NCBI RefSeq assembly: GCF_002723935.1
Contig: NZ_BEWM01000004.1
Location: 372,001 to 436,000 of the forward strand
Length of the DNA: 64,000 bases
DNA from: Gluconobacter cerinus
Lineage (GTDB): Bacteria > Pseudomonadota > Alphaproteobacteria > Acetobacterales > Acetobacteraceae
Direction of reading: 5' to 3'
The position numbers and the translations under genes were made by a program. Under the pieces are notes generated by a model that saw only the letters and a list, made by a program, of their open reading frames with translations, had not been told where the DNA came from and searched no databases. This document shows positions 36,407 to 45,503 of the stretch, in pieces; the stretch's first letter is position 1; each line of letters opens with the position of its first letter.

Positions 36407-37189
36407 TTATAGCCGCGCAGCCATAGGCGAGTTGGCTCTCAGCTCGCGGGGGGAAACACCAAAGGTTCTGTGAAACATGCTGCTGAAACTACTGGCATTA
36501 TCGTAGCCTAGATCGAAAGCGACTTCGGCAATCGATTGGCCCGTCGCAATTCGGGAAGCGGCTTCCACAACCCGTACTCTCCGGCGCCATGCCGCGAAGC
36601 CCATACCCATTTGAGACTGAAAGAGGCGGGTAAAAGTGCGCCGCGCCATACCGGCTTCGCGCGCCCAATGATCGATGTCGCGACAATCTCCCGGTTTGGC
36701 GATAATCGCTTCACAAACCCGCCGCATACGAGGGTCGGCAGGAAGAAGCACGCGCTCGGCGAGCCGTGGTGCGCGCTCCACTTCATCGATGAGAAGCCCG
36801 GCAATTGTTGACATGCGGCTGTCCATGGCAAACTCAAAGCTCATGGCAATGATCTCGTCCATCAGGCCTCGTATCAAAGAAGATGCATCAAACATCTTGC
36901 ATGGAAGCGTTCCCGCGCCGGGGAAATCAGGATCAACATAGATGACCTGAAACGACAGGTCGGTGCGGCAGGTGGCTTGATGCAGCGTGTGGGCAGGAAG
37001 CCAAAGCGCCTGTCCGGGGCGAAGGACGAAGCTTTCCTCATGCGTAGTGACTGTCACACTCCCAGCCATGAACACGGATAGCTGTGCGCGCTCATGTGTG
37101 TGGAAGCCATCTACGAAACCGCCGACATAATAATCTGCAAAACCGACAACGGGAGGTGGGTTTGCAGGTAAATCGGCGGAACGCTTCAT
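36407..37189 (-). CDS. AraC-family regulator with cupin domain
   Basis: About 260 residues: a cupin sensing half (GGFVDGFHTHERAQLSVFMAGSVTV, outlined, and LRPGQALWLPAHTLHQ) and a C-terminal AraC DNA-binding half (DIDHWAREAGMARRTFTRLFQ; SIAEVAFDLGYDNASSFSSMFHRTFGVSPRELR, outlined). ATG 37189 (MKRSADLPANPP) is chosen as it gives the length usual for this subfamily; the frame runs open to 37300 but that extension looks non-coding. It sits between two iron-uptake units and may control the receptor gene downstream. The signal is unknown. Confidence 0.88.
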   Translation of the reverse strand: MKRSADLPANPPPVVGFADYYVGGFVDGFHTHERAQLSVFMAGSVTVTTHEESFVLRPGQALWLPAHTLHQATCRTDLSFQVIYVDPDFPGAGTLPCKMFDASSLIRGLMDEIIAMSFEFAMDSRMSTIAGLLIDEVERAPRLAERVLLPADPRMRRVCEAIIAKPGDCRDIDHWAREAGMARRTFTRLFQSQMGMGFAAWRRRVRVVEAASRIATGQSIAEVAFDLGYDNASSFSSMFHRTFGVSPRELRANSPMAARL

Positions 37190-37353
37190 AGTGTTATGAT
37201 CTGGGCCAATCTTTACGAGAGCATCTTTCGCAAAGACCGGCCACGACTCCCCTGACGCTGGACGTACGAATTGGCAGTAGCGGCAAGAATATCCGATCAA
37301 GAACCTGCCGCCAGAACGTGAAAGCCTAGTTGTCCGTCGTCGTCAGACTTTTA

Positions 37354-37722
37354 TCAAGAGGCGGCATGATGGCGGTTGCCCTCATGGTTAGTAATGAACA
37401 TCAGAGTGACCGAAACAGGCGCATCCTGCCGATGCCAGGTCTTTCCCGGAACAACCAGAACGTCACCCTTTCTGGCCGTAGAACTGACCTCGCCCTGTTC
37501 GGTTCGAAGTGTCAGCGAAGTTTCTCCTTCGACCACAAGAAGAAATTCATCATTTGGATGCTCTTCCCAAGGGGTTGAACCTTTGAAACGCAGTAGTCCC
37601 ACGTCATGGGTTCCAAAAGGGAAAAGCATCTTCAACCCGTTTGTGGAAACCGTTTCTGTCTTTTTGCCAATATCAATAAGCGACAGATCGGCAGCTTCTT
37701 TGGGGAGATTAAAGATTGTCAT
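37354..37722 (-). CDS. Small cupin-domain protein in siderophore-uptake operon
   Basis: A 122-residue single cupin barrel. Motif 1 is FKGSTPWEEHPNDEFLLVVEG, outlined, and motif 2 is KGDVLVVPGKTWHRQ, keeping the His and Glu residues that bind metal. It overlaps the permease gene by ATGA (37719-37722), so it is the third gene of a receptor-permease-cupin unit. Pyochelin-type operons usually carry an unknown or reductase gene here. A role in siderophore handling or iron release is possible but inferred. Confidence 0.85.
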   Translation of the reverse strand: MTIFNLPKEAADLSLIDIGKKTETVSTNGLKMLFPFGTHDVGLLRFKGSTPWEEHPNDEFLLVVEGETSLTLRTEQGEVSSTARKGDVLVVPGKTWHRQDAPVSVTLMFITNHEGNRHHAAS

Positions 37723-39002
37723 GAATGTCTCAAGTGTTTGAAGGATTGTTTGGAAGGCTTAGTGTCCTCACATAAGCCTGCGAGTTTTCTGACCGCCGTC
37801 ACCACAAGCAGCAGCGCGAACGCGCCAGCGATCCAGGCCACCAGAAACGTTCTGCTGTATCCGATGACTGAGGCCAAAGGCGCGATCAACATGCCTGCGA
37901 GGACGTTCGCCAGACTTTCTCCACACTGAAGAAAGCTGTAGTCCGTTCCTGGCCGCTCTTCTGAAGACCAGTTCATCAGTGTGGCCCAGACGGAGACGTA
38001 AAAGCCTCCATCAAGGAAGTTTTCTATGCCAAGACCGGCATAAAGAAGTACTGGTGTTGCCATCCCCCCGGCCTGCAGACACACCAACGTTCCAAGTAGC
38101 AAACTGGATGGCCAGATGAGCAGGGCGACAGCGCGACGGCAGCCCAAAAACCTGACTGCCGGGAAGCCGATAACCGCGCCACCGAGGGCGCCACAGATGA
38201 TGTTGGACATCTGAAGTGTTCCGGCAAAATCCAGACTGAAAGATCGGTCCATCAGCCAGGGCTGGAGCAGCATCGCGAGCGCTGAACTTGCAAATTTGAA
38301 GGTAAGCGCCATCAAAAGCGCCCACCGAAAACCCGGTTGCCGGAAAAGATCCACAAGGCGAGAGGGCTTCTGGAATACCCTAATAGGCTCGATGCCGGCT
38401 CTTAATGGCAGAAGTGCGAGCCACAGGATAAAGAGTTCACATGCCATACCCCACATCGCACCGGACCAGCCAAGCCGCTCATAGATGAACAGTGATCCTG
38501 CACCACCAACCACCATGCCCAGAAGAAATGAAATGACCTGTAAGGCATTCGCCAGCCCTGCGTTGCGCCCCTTCATGTGCGAAACGGCGCACGCATTCGT
38601 AAAAATATCCTGAGTGGCAAAAATCGTGTTCAGAAGCAGAATGCCTGACAGAGCCAACAGAAAGTGATGCTCAGGTGAGGCGAAGCCCAGAAGTAGGCAG
38701 ACCACGATCGCTGACATATGGGTCCATAAGGCGAGGGGCCCATAACCCCAACGTTTGCCAGCATTGTCAGCAATACCGGACCAGAAGCATTTCAGCGCCC
38801 ACGGCAGAAACACCAGCCCTGTCAGGCCGATATCCTTCAATGGCGTCCCACTATGGCGCAAAATGGTTGAAAATGCGTTGAAAGCCAGCCCCGCAGGGAT
38901 ACCCTGCGAGCCATACATGAGCCCGATTGCCAGAAGCCGCGTTAAGATCGTTGTCCTGGTTTCAGAGTGGCCACTTCGACAGAGAAAGGATGTGCTCTTC
39001 AT
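37719..39002 (-). CDS. RhtX/FptX-like siderophore MFS permease
   Basis: A 427-residue inner-membrane major facilitator of the RhtX/FptX kind, single-protein importers that carry siderophores such as rhizobactin 1021 or pyochelin across the inner membrane. Typical features are the N-terminal LMYGSQGIPAGLAFNAFSTILRHSG (outlined), LTGLVFLPWALKCFWSGIADN, and NIIFATQDIFTNACAVSHMKG-like region (here NTIFATQDIFTNACAV). About 12 membrane segments. The ATG at 39002 follows the receptor's stop codon by one base, giving strict coupling. No ABC siderophore importer is present, consistent with this permease replacing it. Confidence 0.88.
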   Translation of the reverse strand: MKSTSFLCRSGHSETRTTILTRLLAIGLMYGSQGIPAGLAFNAFSTILRHSGTPLKDIGLTGLVFLPWALKCFWSGIADNAGKRWGYGPLALWTHMSAIVVCLLLGFASPEHHFLLALSGILLLNTIFATQDIFTNACAVSHMKGRNAGLANALQVISFLLGMVVGGAGSLFIYERLGWSGAMWGMACELFILWLALLPLRAGIEPIRVFQKPSRLVDLFRQPGFRWALLMALTFKFASSALAMLLQPWLMDRSFSLDFAGTLQMSNIICGALGGAVIGFPAVRFLGCRRAVALLIWPSSLLLGTLVCLQAGGMATPVLLYAGLGIENFLDGGFYVSVWATLMNWSSEERPGTDYSFLQCGESLANVLAGMLIAPLASVIGYSRTFLVAWIAGAFALLLVVTAVRKLAGLCEDTKPSKQSFKHLRHS

Positions 39003-39003
39003 G

Positions 39004-41133
39004 TCAGAAATTTACCCCAACACGGAAGCCAAGCTGACGCGGGTTGGCGGCGACGACGTACCCACCCGACAGGCCACGCGTAAAATAGCTCGAATTGGTT
39101 AGATTGTGGCCGTAAAGCACGACATTCCAGTGCTTCCAGCGCTTCTCGATCTGCGCATCCACAAGGATGTAGGGTGCATTCTGAATACTGCTGCTGGGAT
39201 AGAGGGTTGTTCGTCCGCGCCTGACCACGCTGGCATTGACTGCCCAGCCCGGAACGGGATGCCATTCGCCTGAAAAACCGAAATTACTCCGCGGAGTGCC
39301 AGCCATCTGTTTGCCGCTATAATCTGAGCCACCAAAGACGAAGCGATCATATGCGGCGTAGGTCAACCCAAGGAACGCGTTAAGCTGAAGTGTATTGAGT
39401 GGCTTCCAGTGTGCGGTTGCTTCCACCCCTCGTGAGTGGGCGGTACCAGCAGTCCCGATAAGAGATTCTCCCGCACCATTGGTGGCCGAGACCTGCAGAT
39501 TTGAGAGGAAATTCGCAAATCCGGTTGCCTCTACAGACCACCGACCGGTGAGATCTCCAAGACGGTACCCCAGTTCCAGATTATTGCCGTAACTGGAAGC
39601 ATACGGCGCCGAGACGGTACTGCTGTAGGAACCGTAAGGGCTATAATTTGGCGGCAGGAAGGAGCGGGAGTAACTCAGCCAGCCGAACTGGCTCAATTGA
39701 CCAGAAGGCTGAGGATTATACTCGACTTTAAGGCCCGGAAGCGGAGCGGTCTTGGAGAGTGTCTGACGAGGAAGGCTTTCCTGCATGCTATACGCATAAG
39801 GCGTGTCCCCGCTCATGGAGCTTGTCCAGTTGCTGAGCGAACTATCGACATGCTCGATACGCAGCGATGGCACAAGGCGCCAGCTCTTCGCGAAATGCCA
39901 CCCTAGTTCCCCCATAAAGGCAACGTTGGCTGTTCCCAATGTCGCAGTTGTGCGGCTGGCATAATAGGGCGTCATGTCAAAGGTATAGGGCGCCCAACGC
40001 TTAGCCTGCTGCCCGTAAATCCCGCCTTTCCAGTCCAGTGTTCCTGAACTCCCGGAAAGCATGACAGACCCGCCAATCTGGCGTGTTGGTAGGGTAAAGC
40101 CAGAATTAGCAGAGAAGACAGAGTAGGGGTTGCTGTAACGCCAATCGGTAGAGGCTCCTCCGAACGTAACGTCCAAAATCAGGCGCTGACTGAAGCGTCG
40201 ATGATATTGTGCTGAGCCAATGAGGTATTCGGTATCATTTACGCCTTCCGACGTGTTGTAAGAAACGTGGTTCCGGGCATGCTGTGGCGTTTCAAAAAAG
40301 TCGTTACCGCCATGGTTCAACATATGGTGAAGGCTGAAGCGCCATTCTCCGCCAGCACTATCCTTATGCAGCAGTTTGATACGGCCAAACCAGCCATGCC
40401 AGCCGCCCGTATCTCGACGGTCCAGAGCCCGATTGTGAATGTAACCATCGGCGGTTTCTCCACCGACGGAAAGACGGAGGCTGGTGGATGCATCAATCGG
40501 AAGGTCGCCAGAAAATGTTGCTCTTTTGCGATTTCCCGTTCCGTACTCGAAGTCCAATGCCCCGCCTAGACGATTTCCAGGGTCTCGCGACTGCGCAGAA
40601 ACCATGCCTCCAAATGCATTGACCCCTTCTGTCAACTGAGGGCCGCGCATGACATCCACATTGCTGAAATCAAACATCTGCCCCATGGCAAAGCTGGGAA
40701 CAGGTATGCCGTCGATCAGGACGGGTGTGTAAAGAACCGGCCCTTCATCCTCCGTGCCGCCAAGTCCTCGTACCATCAGAACCGGATTGTTGGGCGTTGT
40801 ATTGGTGAATGACAGGTTCGGGACACGTTCGGCAATGTCCCCCAAAGTCTGCATTCTGTATGCCTGAATGTCCTGTGCAGACAGATGTGTTGTGCTCGTG
40901 GGGTTCACGAAAGCGGCGCGCTTACCCCAGACGGTCAAGGCCTCTTTTGCAGAGATGCAGGATGTTTCAGGGCTGTCGTCGCCGGGCTTCTGAGTGCACT
41001 TCATCGCAGGGGATGCGGCCGCCCATCCAGGGACAGGTAATGCCGTCAGCGCCGTACAGACGAAAGCCAGTGAACTCACGCTCCGCAAACGGACGCTGCT
41101 CCTGAGCCATGGAAGGGAAAGGTTTTCTTTCAT
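39004..41133 (-). CDS. TonB-dependent siderophore receptor (pyochelin/pesticin type)
   Basis: A 709-residue outer-membrane receptor: a signal peptide (SSLAFVCTALTALPVPGWAAA), a TonB-box-like ALTVWGKRA, a plug domain with GDIAERVPNLSFTNTTPNN, VRGLGGTEDEGPVLYTPVLIDGIP (outlined) and DVMRGPQLTEGVNAFGG, and a barrel ending GFRVGVNF. It heads the receptor-permease-cupin operon. A near-perfect Fur box (41144-41162) lies 10 bases upstream of its ATG, between it and the divergent AraC gene. No siderophore biosynthesis genes are in the window, so uptake of foreign siderophores is likely. Confidence 0.93.
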   Translation of the reverse strand: MKENLSLPWLRSSVRLRSVSSLAFVCTALTALPVPGWAAASPAMKCTQKPGDDSPETSCISAKEALTVWGKRAAFVNPTSTTHLSAQDIQAYRMQTLGDIAERVPNLSFTNTTPNNPVLMVRGLGGTEDEGPVLYTPVLIDGIPVPSFAMGQMFDFSNVDVMRGPQLTEGVNAFGGMVSAQSRDPGNRLGGALDFEYGTGNRKRATFSGDLPIDASTSLRLSVGGETADGYIHNRALDRRDTGGWHGWFGRIKLLHKDSAGGEWRFSLHHMLNHGGNDFFETPQHARNHVSYNTSEGVNDTEYLIGSAQYHRRFSQRLILDVTFGGASTDWRYSNPYSVFSANSGFTLPTRQIGGSVMLSGSSGTLDWKGGIYGQQAKRWAPYTFDMTPYYASRTTATLGTANVAFMGELGWHFAKSWRLVPSLRIEHVDSSLSNWTSSMSGDTPYAYSMQESLPRQTLSKTAPLPGLKVEYNPQPSGQLSQFGWLSYSRSFLPPNYSPYGSYSSTVSAPYASSYGNNLELGYRLGDLTGRWSVEATGFANFLSNLQVSATNGAGESLIGTAGTAHSRGVEATAHWKPLNTLQLNAFLGLTYAAYDRFVFGGSDYSGKQMAGTPRSNFGFSGEWHPVPGWAVNASVVRRGRTTLYPSSSIQNAPYILVDAQIEKRWKHWNVVLYGHNLTNSSYFTRGLSGGYVVAANPRQLGFRVGVNF

Positions 41134-41143
41134 GGATCGGGAT

Positions 41144-41162
41144 GATAATAATTCTCATTATC
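41144..41162. promoter_or_regulatory. Fur box, near-consensus
   Basis: GATAATAATTCTCATTATC; its complement reads GATAATGAGAATTATTATC, matching the classical Fur consensus at 17 of 19 positions. It lies between the divergent receptor and AraC genes and should make both iron-repressed. Confidence 0.82.
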
Positions 41163-41214
41163 TCCGCTACCCGGATCAGTCTGTTTACCCCGATCGGACA
41201 GGAAAGACCGCGCC

Positions 41215-42096
41215 GTGATGGCAGAAGTCAGCTCAACTCAGGTTCATCAACCACACCCCAACCGGGTAGCAGGCACATCTCTGTTACATCCGCATTCCCG
41301 CGGATTTGCTGGTGGCCTGCTCACAAGCGGGTTTCTGGCTCCGGAGGCGGGTGCGTTGAATGGCTATTTTGATGAACCGGGATCAACCACCCGCTGTACT
41401 GTCATCCTCTCAGGTGCATGCAGCATGAAGGCAGCCGGTCAGGTGCATCATTTTCAGGCCTGCGATCTTATTATGGCGCGCACGTCTGCTGAATCTTTTA
41501 CCTTCGAGAACAGTGCTGAATTCTCGGCTCTTGAAATTCATGTACCATCGCTCCTGCTGGAGCAGATGCAAATCGAGCATCTCCCCAGAATTCAGAGGCG
41601 ATCTCTCGAACTTCAGGATCCGGCTTTGAAAACAGCCAAGCAACTCTTTGGCTATTTGCGAACTATTCCTGCCGCACATTCCCCTGCAGCTCTCGTGGGG
41701 TACGGCTTGGCAATGACGATGCTAGGATATGCGTTTACGACGCAGAAAACAGCTCGTTCTCAGTTAACTGCCAAAACAATCCATGGATTGGAAAATGCTC
41801 GTAAGGCGCTTCTGGCGCGTCTTGACCAAGCTCCGACAATTCCGCAGCTTGCGGCACTTTGCGACCTTAGTCCCACGCGTTTTAAAGAACTATTCAGCCG
41901 ACAGTATGGCTGCGGACCCTACACGCTGTATCAATCCCATCGCATGGAATACGCACGCAGCCTTTTAGAGCGTTTGAACGTAACAGAAACGGCGATGGAA
42001 CTTGGATACAGCAACGTCAGTCATTTTAGCGCTGCTTTTCAGAGAAAATTTGGATATCTGCCAAGCAGAGTGAAGCGACCGCATTCTTGTAAATAA
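41215..42096 (+). CDS. AraC-family regulator, PchR-like
   Basis: A 293-residue regulator with a divergent N-terminal sensing half and a C-terminal AraC domain: APTIPQLAALCDLSPTRFKELFSRQYGCGPYTLYQSHRMEYA (outlined) and VTETAMELGYSNVSHFSAAFQRKFGYLPS (outlined). This matches the PchR type, which activates a siderophore receptor when its ferric-siderophore ligand is bound. GTG 41215 has AGGAAAG eight bases before it; ATG 41218 is the alternative. Divergent from the receptor operon across a Fur box, as in pyochelin systems. The ligand is inferred. Confidence 0.9.
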   Translation: MMAEVSSTQVHQPHPNRVAGTSLLHPHSRGFAGGLLTSGFLAPEAGALNGYFDEPGSTTRCTVILSGACSMKAAGQVHHFQACDLIMARTSAESFTFENSAEFSALEIHVPSLLLEQMQIEHLPRIQRRSLELQDPALKTAKQLFGYLRTIPAAHSPAALVGYGLAMTMLGYAFTTQKTARSQLTAKTIHGLENARKALLARLDQAPTIPQLAALCDLSPTRFKELFSRQYGCGPYTLYQSHRMEYARSLLERLNVTETAMELGYSNVSHFSAAFQRKFGYLPSRVKRPHSCK

Positions 42097-42166
42097 CGAG
42101 TGTCATCTTCGACTTGCGCGAGAGCGATTTAATAAATCTTTCTCTCTATTAATTGAATATTAAAAC

Positions 42167-42205
42167 CCTCCCAGACAAAGCAAAAACTTTTATTAGGCTG
42201 GGAGG
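42167..42205 (-). terminator. Second hairpin after Hint-protein gene
   Basis: CCTCCCAG (42167-42174) pairs with CTGGGAGG (42198-42205), a perfect 8-bp stem. On the minus strand it is followed by GGTTTTAA. It backs up the stronger terminator beside it. Confidence 0.5.
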
Positions 42206-42235
42206 AAAAACCTGCCCGTAGTTATTACGGGCAGG
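42206..42235 (-). terminator. Rho-independent terminator of the Hint-protein gene
   Basis: CCTGCCCGTA, loop GTTAT, TACGGGCAGG forms a perfect 10-bp GC-rich stem, followed on the minus strand by TTTTT. It lies 10 bases after the stop codon. Confidence 0.85.
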
Positions 42236-42245
42236 GGAATAACCT

Positions 42246-44657
42246 TCAGGCCGTCTTGAGAGCAACTTCCACGTCATCTGCCGGAGCAACAACGTAAGGG
42301 CCAGCAGCCTCGACCTTGATGGCAAGAAGACCAATGCCACCCGGCAGGCGTGCACCGAGCGGAAGATAGGCGTTGCCGTTCGTCCAGCGCATTGGGATGT
42401 GCTCCACACTATGCCAGCCGCTCAGATTTTCCTTCGTGAGGTGCGTCTTGATGTTCACCGTGACGCCACTGTCGAAGAACGAAACATCGCCAATCAACAC
42501 ACCCAGCATACGACGGTCGTCAACAAACGGGCCAATCGCATCAGCCGGACGGCTGCTGTTCGAGACGATACGAACCGAAGACACATCACTTGGGATCATG
42601 AACATGACGCGGTTATCGACCGTGCGGAGCGGCTGGATGCGATGACCGCGATCAGACACCAGGTGCAGGTCGCTTTCCGTGACCGTCGTCGCAGCCGGTG
42701 CCTGAACTGCGAACTGCAGCTCCTGCGCACGCTGTTCGATCTGACGGTAAAGAGGCTCAACCAGATCACGGCATACGGTCAGAGCAGCAGCAGCATCGCT
42801 CTCCCAGGACTTCGCCTTTTGGCCGAACATGAAGACATTGCTCTTCTGTTCGAACGCACGACGATTGCCCGTATCAAGATAGCTCTCGGTCAGTGCACCG
42901 TTTGCCATGATGACCGAATGATCTTCCGTCTCAATGTGGAAGTAGTCATAGGACGTGAAGGACTTGTCGTAATAGATCGAACGACCGTTGACGAGCATAC
43001 GGGCCGGAATGAACTTGCCATCCAGGAAGAGGCAATGTTCAGACGTCACGAGCATGTCCTGAAAGGGAACACCCAGAGCAATCGCGTTTTCAAGGATCCG
43101 CACTGGATAGCCGGCCTCATCATCAGCCTTTTCCGGACGGACGACGCAATGTGCCTTACCTGCCCAGGAAACAGTGCTGCTGTATGCCTGACCGTCGCGA
43201 TAGGACGTGACAGTGTCGCCTGGTGCAAGATCCTGGACGGCAATATTGCCATTCGGGCCTGCGATCAAGGTGTCAGCCAGGAAGCACACTTCATAGACAA
43301 GATCGCCGCTGCTGTCTGAAGCCAGCGTATAGCCTACGTTCTGGACGCCAATGATGTTCAGCGTGACGGCTGAACCGTCCTTGAGCGTGAACGTGACATG
43401 GTCAGCGTCAGGATAGGTGACGGAGGCTACGTTGGCGGTTTTGACGTTCGTCAGCGTGATGCCGTCTGCGGTTCCTGCCGTCTTATCTTCCGAGAAACCG
43501 GAGATAACCGTCGTCGGGTTACCCGAACCTGTGATGGTCAGGCCAACATTCCCATTACCCTGCAGGTCGATGGTGCCACCAGCAGTCGTCGGGATTGTCA
43601 GTGTAGCGCCCTTGGCGGCCGTGACAGTACCAGAAATCGTTGCGCCATCTGCAGCGCTAAGGGTCGCGCCACTCTGCACTGTGGTCGTACCAAGTGTACC
43701 ACCGGAAGCGACAATAGCAGATCCGCCCTTGCTAACTGTGTTTCCTGCGGCCTTACCGCCCGAAGTAACGCTAATTACACCACCACTAATAGCAGTCGTA
43801 TTTGAAGCCGAACCTGCAACAGAGACGCCGCCGCCACTGATAACCAGTCCACTCGCGGTAGCACCCGAGTAAATACCTACTTTATTACCTGAACCAATGG
43901 TGCTGTTGGAAAGAGAGGCGCCTGATTTTAGATTGATCGTGACGCCAGAACCAAGTTTTTGGTAACCCCCATCACTGACACCGCTTTCGAGGATCAAGGT
44001 TCCGCTAATCAATCCGCCAGCAACAAGCGACGGTGTAACATATGTGTCGAGCGTACCACCATTGAGTGTCAGGGCCGACATCGTAGCGCCAGCCGCAAAG
44101 TACGCGGAGCCACCGGCATTGATCGTACCGCCAGAAGCCGTACCACCAGAAGCAACGGACATTACGCCGCCGTGGTTAACCGTTGTATTAGACGTGGTCC
44201 CGTTTACAGCTAGACCGCCACCGCTGGAAATGATGGCGTTTCTAAGCGTGCCACCCTTGTTTACAACGATGGTGCCCTGGGAACCGGCGTCAGCGTTGGA
44301 GAGCACACCCCCAGAAAGCACATTGATCGTCGTTCCTGACAGAGCTGTCAGGGAGGTCATGTGCTGGTTGTCGTAGTTGGTGCCGATATTGAAAGTCGCA
44401 CCAGCTTTAAGGCTGATATAACTCCCGCTACCACCCGCAGAAATGGTCAATACGCCACCTGAGGAGACCGTATCGTTAAAAACTGAGCCGCCACTCTGAA
44501 CCACGACTGTGCCACCCGACACAATCGAAGCGCTTCCGTAAGTACCACCAGAAGACACAGATACCGAAGAGAAGCTTGAAGTATAGAAACTTCCAGGGTT
44601 TGTTCCTCCGTTGACGGTATCATCAACATACAGAACGCCGTTCGTTACGTGGCTCAT
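42246..44657 (-). CDS. AIDA-repeat protein with Hint_2 (hedgehog/intein-like) domain
   Basis: An 803-residue protein starting at ATG 44657 behind GGAGGG. Residues about 1-390 are built of AIDA/autotransporter-like beta-helix repeats rich in Gly, Ser and Thr (SGGT, VSSGGV, VLSGGVLSN, GGTASGGTI). From Cys458 (CFLADTLIAGPNGNIAVQDL) a Hint_2 domain runs to about residue 600, with LVTSEHCLFLDGKFIPARMLVNG, outlined, and YFHIETEDHSVIMANGALTESYLDTGN (outlined). The last 200 residues are another globular domain. No classical signal peptide or translocator barrel is visible. Hint domains can self-cleave at the Cys, but activity here is unproven. A surface or secreted role is inferred. Two terminators follow it. 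Confidence 0.88.
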   Translation of the reverse strand: MSHVTNGVLYVDDTVNGGTNPGSFYTSSFSSVSVSSGGTYGSASIVSGGTVVVQSGGSVFNDTVSSGGVLTISAGGSGSYISLKAGATFNIGTNYDNQHMTSLTALSGTTINVLSGGVLSNADAGSQGTIVVNKGGTLRNAIISSGGGLAVNGTTSNTTVNHGGVMSVASGGTASGGTINAGGSAYFAAGATMSALTLNGGTLDTYVTPSLVAGGLISGTLILESGVSDGGYQKLGSGVTINLKSGASLSNSTIGSGNKVGIYSGATASGLVISGGGVSVAGSASNTTAISGGVISVTSGGKAAGNTVSKGGSAIVASGGTLGTTTVQSGATLSAADGATISGTVTAAKGATLTIPTTAGGTIDLQGNGNVGLTITGSGNPTTVISGFSEDKTAGTADGITLTNVKTANVASVTYPDADHVTFTLKDGSAVTLNIIGVQNVGYTLASDSSGDLVYEVCFLADTLIAGPNGNIAVQDLAPGDTVTSYRDGQAYSSTVSWAGKAHCVVRPEKADDEAGYPVRILENAIALGVPFQDMLVTSEHCLFLDGKFIPARMLVNGRSIYYDKSFTSYDYFHIETEDHSVIMANGALTESYLDTGNRRAFEQKSNVFMFGQKAKSWESDAAAALTVCRDLVEPLYRQIEQRAQELQFAVQAPAATTVTESDLHLVSDRGHRIQPLRTVDNRVMFMIPSDVSSVRIVSNSSRPADAIGPFVDDRRMLGVLIGDVSFFDSGVTVNIKTHLTKENLSGWHSVEHIPMRWTNGNAYLPLGARLPGGIGLLAIKVEAAGPYVVAPADDVEVALKTA

Positions 44658-45503
44658 AATTCCCTCCAAGAGAATTCGTTAACGGTACAACCACCCAGAG
44701 CGTGAGAAATTCAAACTTCTCGATGGTATTTCTTTGTGACCCTGCGGACGGACAGTCAGAATTTCTTTGATATCTGTAAAATTCGATCGCTGGCGGCTAG
44801 CGCAACAAGCCCTACGTAAAGGGGCGAATTTAACAGAATATGGCTCCATTCAGATTGTTTGCAGAATCTTGTCATGGAGATAGAGACACAATTTTGAGGG
44901 GCCGGAATATGGATGAATTTTCCAAAGGTAAAAAAAAAGTTGACACCCCAGTGGGCAGCATAGAAAAAACTTTAATAAATTCTCTTAAAATCATATATTT
45001 ACACAGTTTTTATAATAATTTCACGAAGAGAAATTTCTCAAATTTCGTCAATTCAAGCGTAAGTTAATGATATTTTGTCACGAAGTTTGCTGCGTTCCGG
45101 CCTTGGGAAAGAGCCGATTTTCGAAAAATGACGAATGGGAAGTTCCAAAAAAGGAGTAGGCGGACCAAGTTTATGCCCCGCTGTCATCATCACTGAGTGC
45201 GCACCTATTCATATTCCAGGCATAACCATGACCCGGCAGAGAGCGTAATTTTCTGTATCTACTGACGCAGCATATGCAGCACACATACCTTGCAAGGGTC
45301 ACAGACAGCTCTCAATTATTCAAAGTATATCATAATTGTTTATTTTTATTTCAATATTATATTGAAATAAAAATATGGAAATATTAAAAAACAGATCAGA
45401 AACATAATAATAATGACACAAAACCTTAACTTTTCTGCTTTATTTCTTCCAACTAACAATCCGTACCAAGGCGTTACAAATAGCGTTTTTGGGAAACATT
45501 CCG
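44658..45503. other. Long AT-rich divergent intergenic region
   Basis: An 846-base gap between the divergent Hint-protein and TonB-receptor genes. An open frame at 44840-45067 encodes a lysine-rich 75-residue sequence without family resemblance or ribosome site, so I do not call it. A single CTGTCAT half-site (45181-45187) resembles half a Pho box. A perfect AT-rich inverted repeat at 45341-45375 is listed separately. The rest shows nothing I can name. Confidence 0.55.
45341..45375. repeat. Perfect 16-bp AT-rich inverted repeat
   Basis: TATTTTTATTTCAATA, loop TTA, TATTGAAATAAAAATA. The arms are perfectly complementary, and the site is about 130 bases before the receptor start. It could be an operator or a cruciform; as a terminator it would have no gene to end on the plus strand. 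Confidence 0.7.

Noticed and set aside
37190-37300. Longer N-terminus for the AraC regulator
   Set aside because: The extension has no family match; the cupin domain and normal length start from ATG 37189.
42399-43872. Long plus-strand open frames opposite the Hint-protein gene
   Set aside because: Shadows caused by the repetitive, stop-poor antisense of the AIDA repeats; no coding features.
42670-44650. Repeat array possibly CRISPR or tandem DNA repeat
   Set aside because: The repetition is degenerate and in codon phase, coming from AIDA protein repeats, without constant spacer-repeat structure.
44938-44985. TTGACA promoter-like element
   Set aside because: No matching -10 element at a suitable distance and no gene downstream in that direction nearby.
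44840-45067. 75-residue open frame in the Hint/receptor intergenic region
   Set aside because: No ribosome site, lysine/asparagine-rich from AT content, and no motif.
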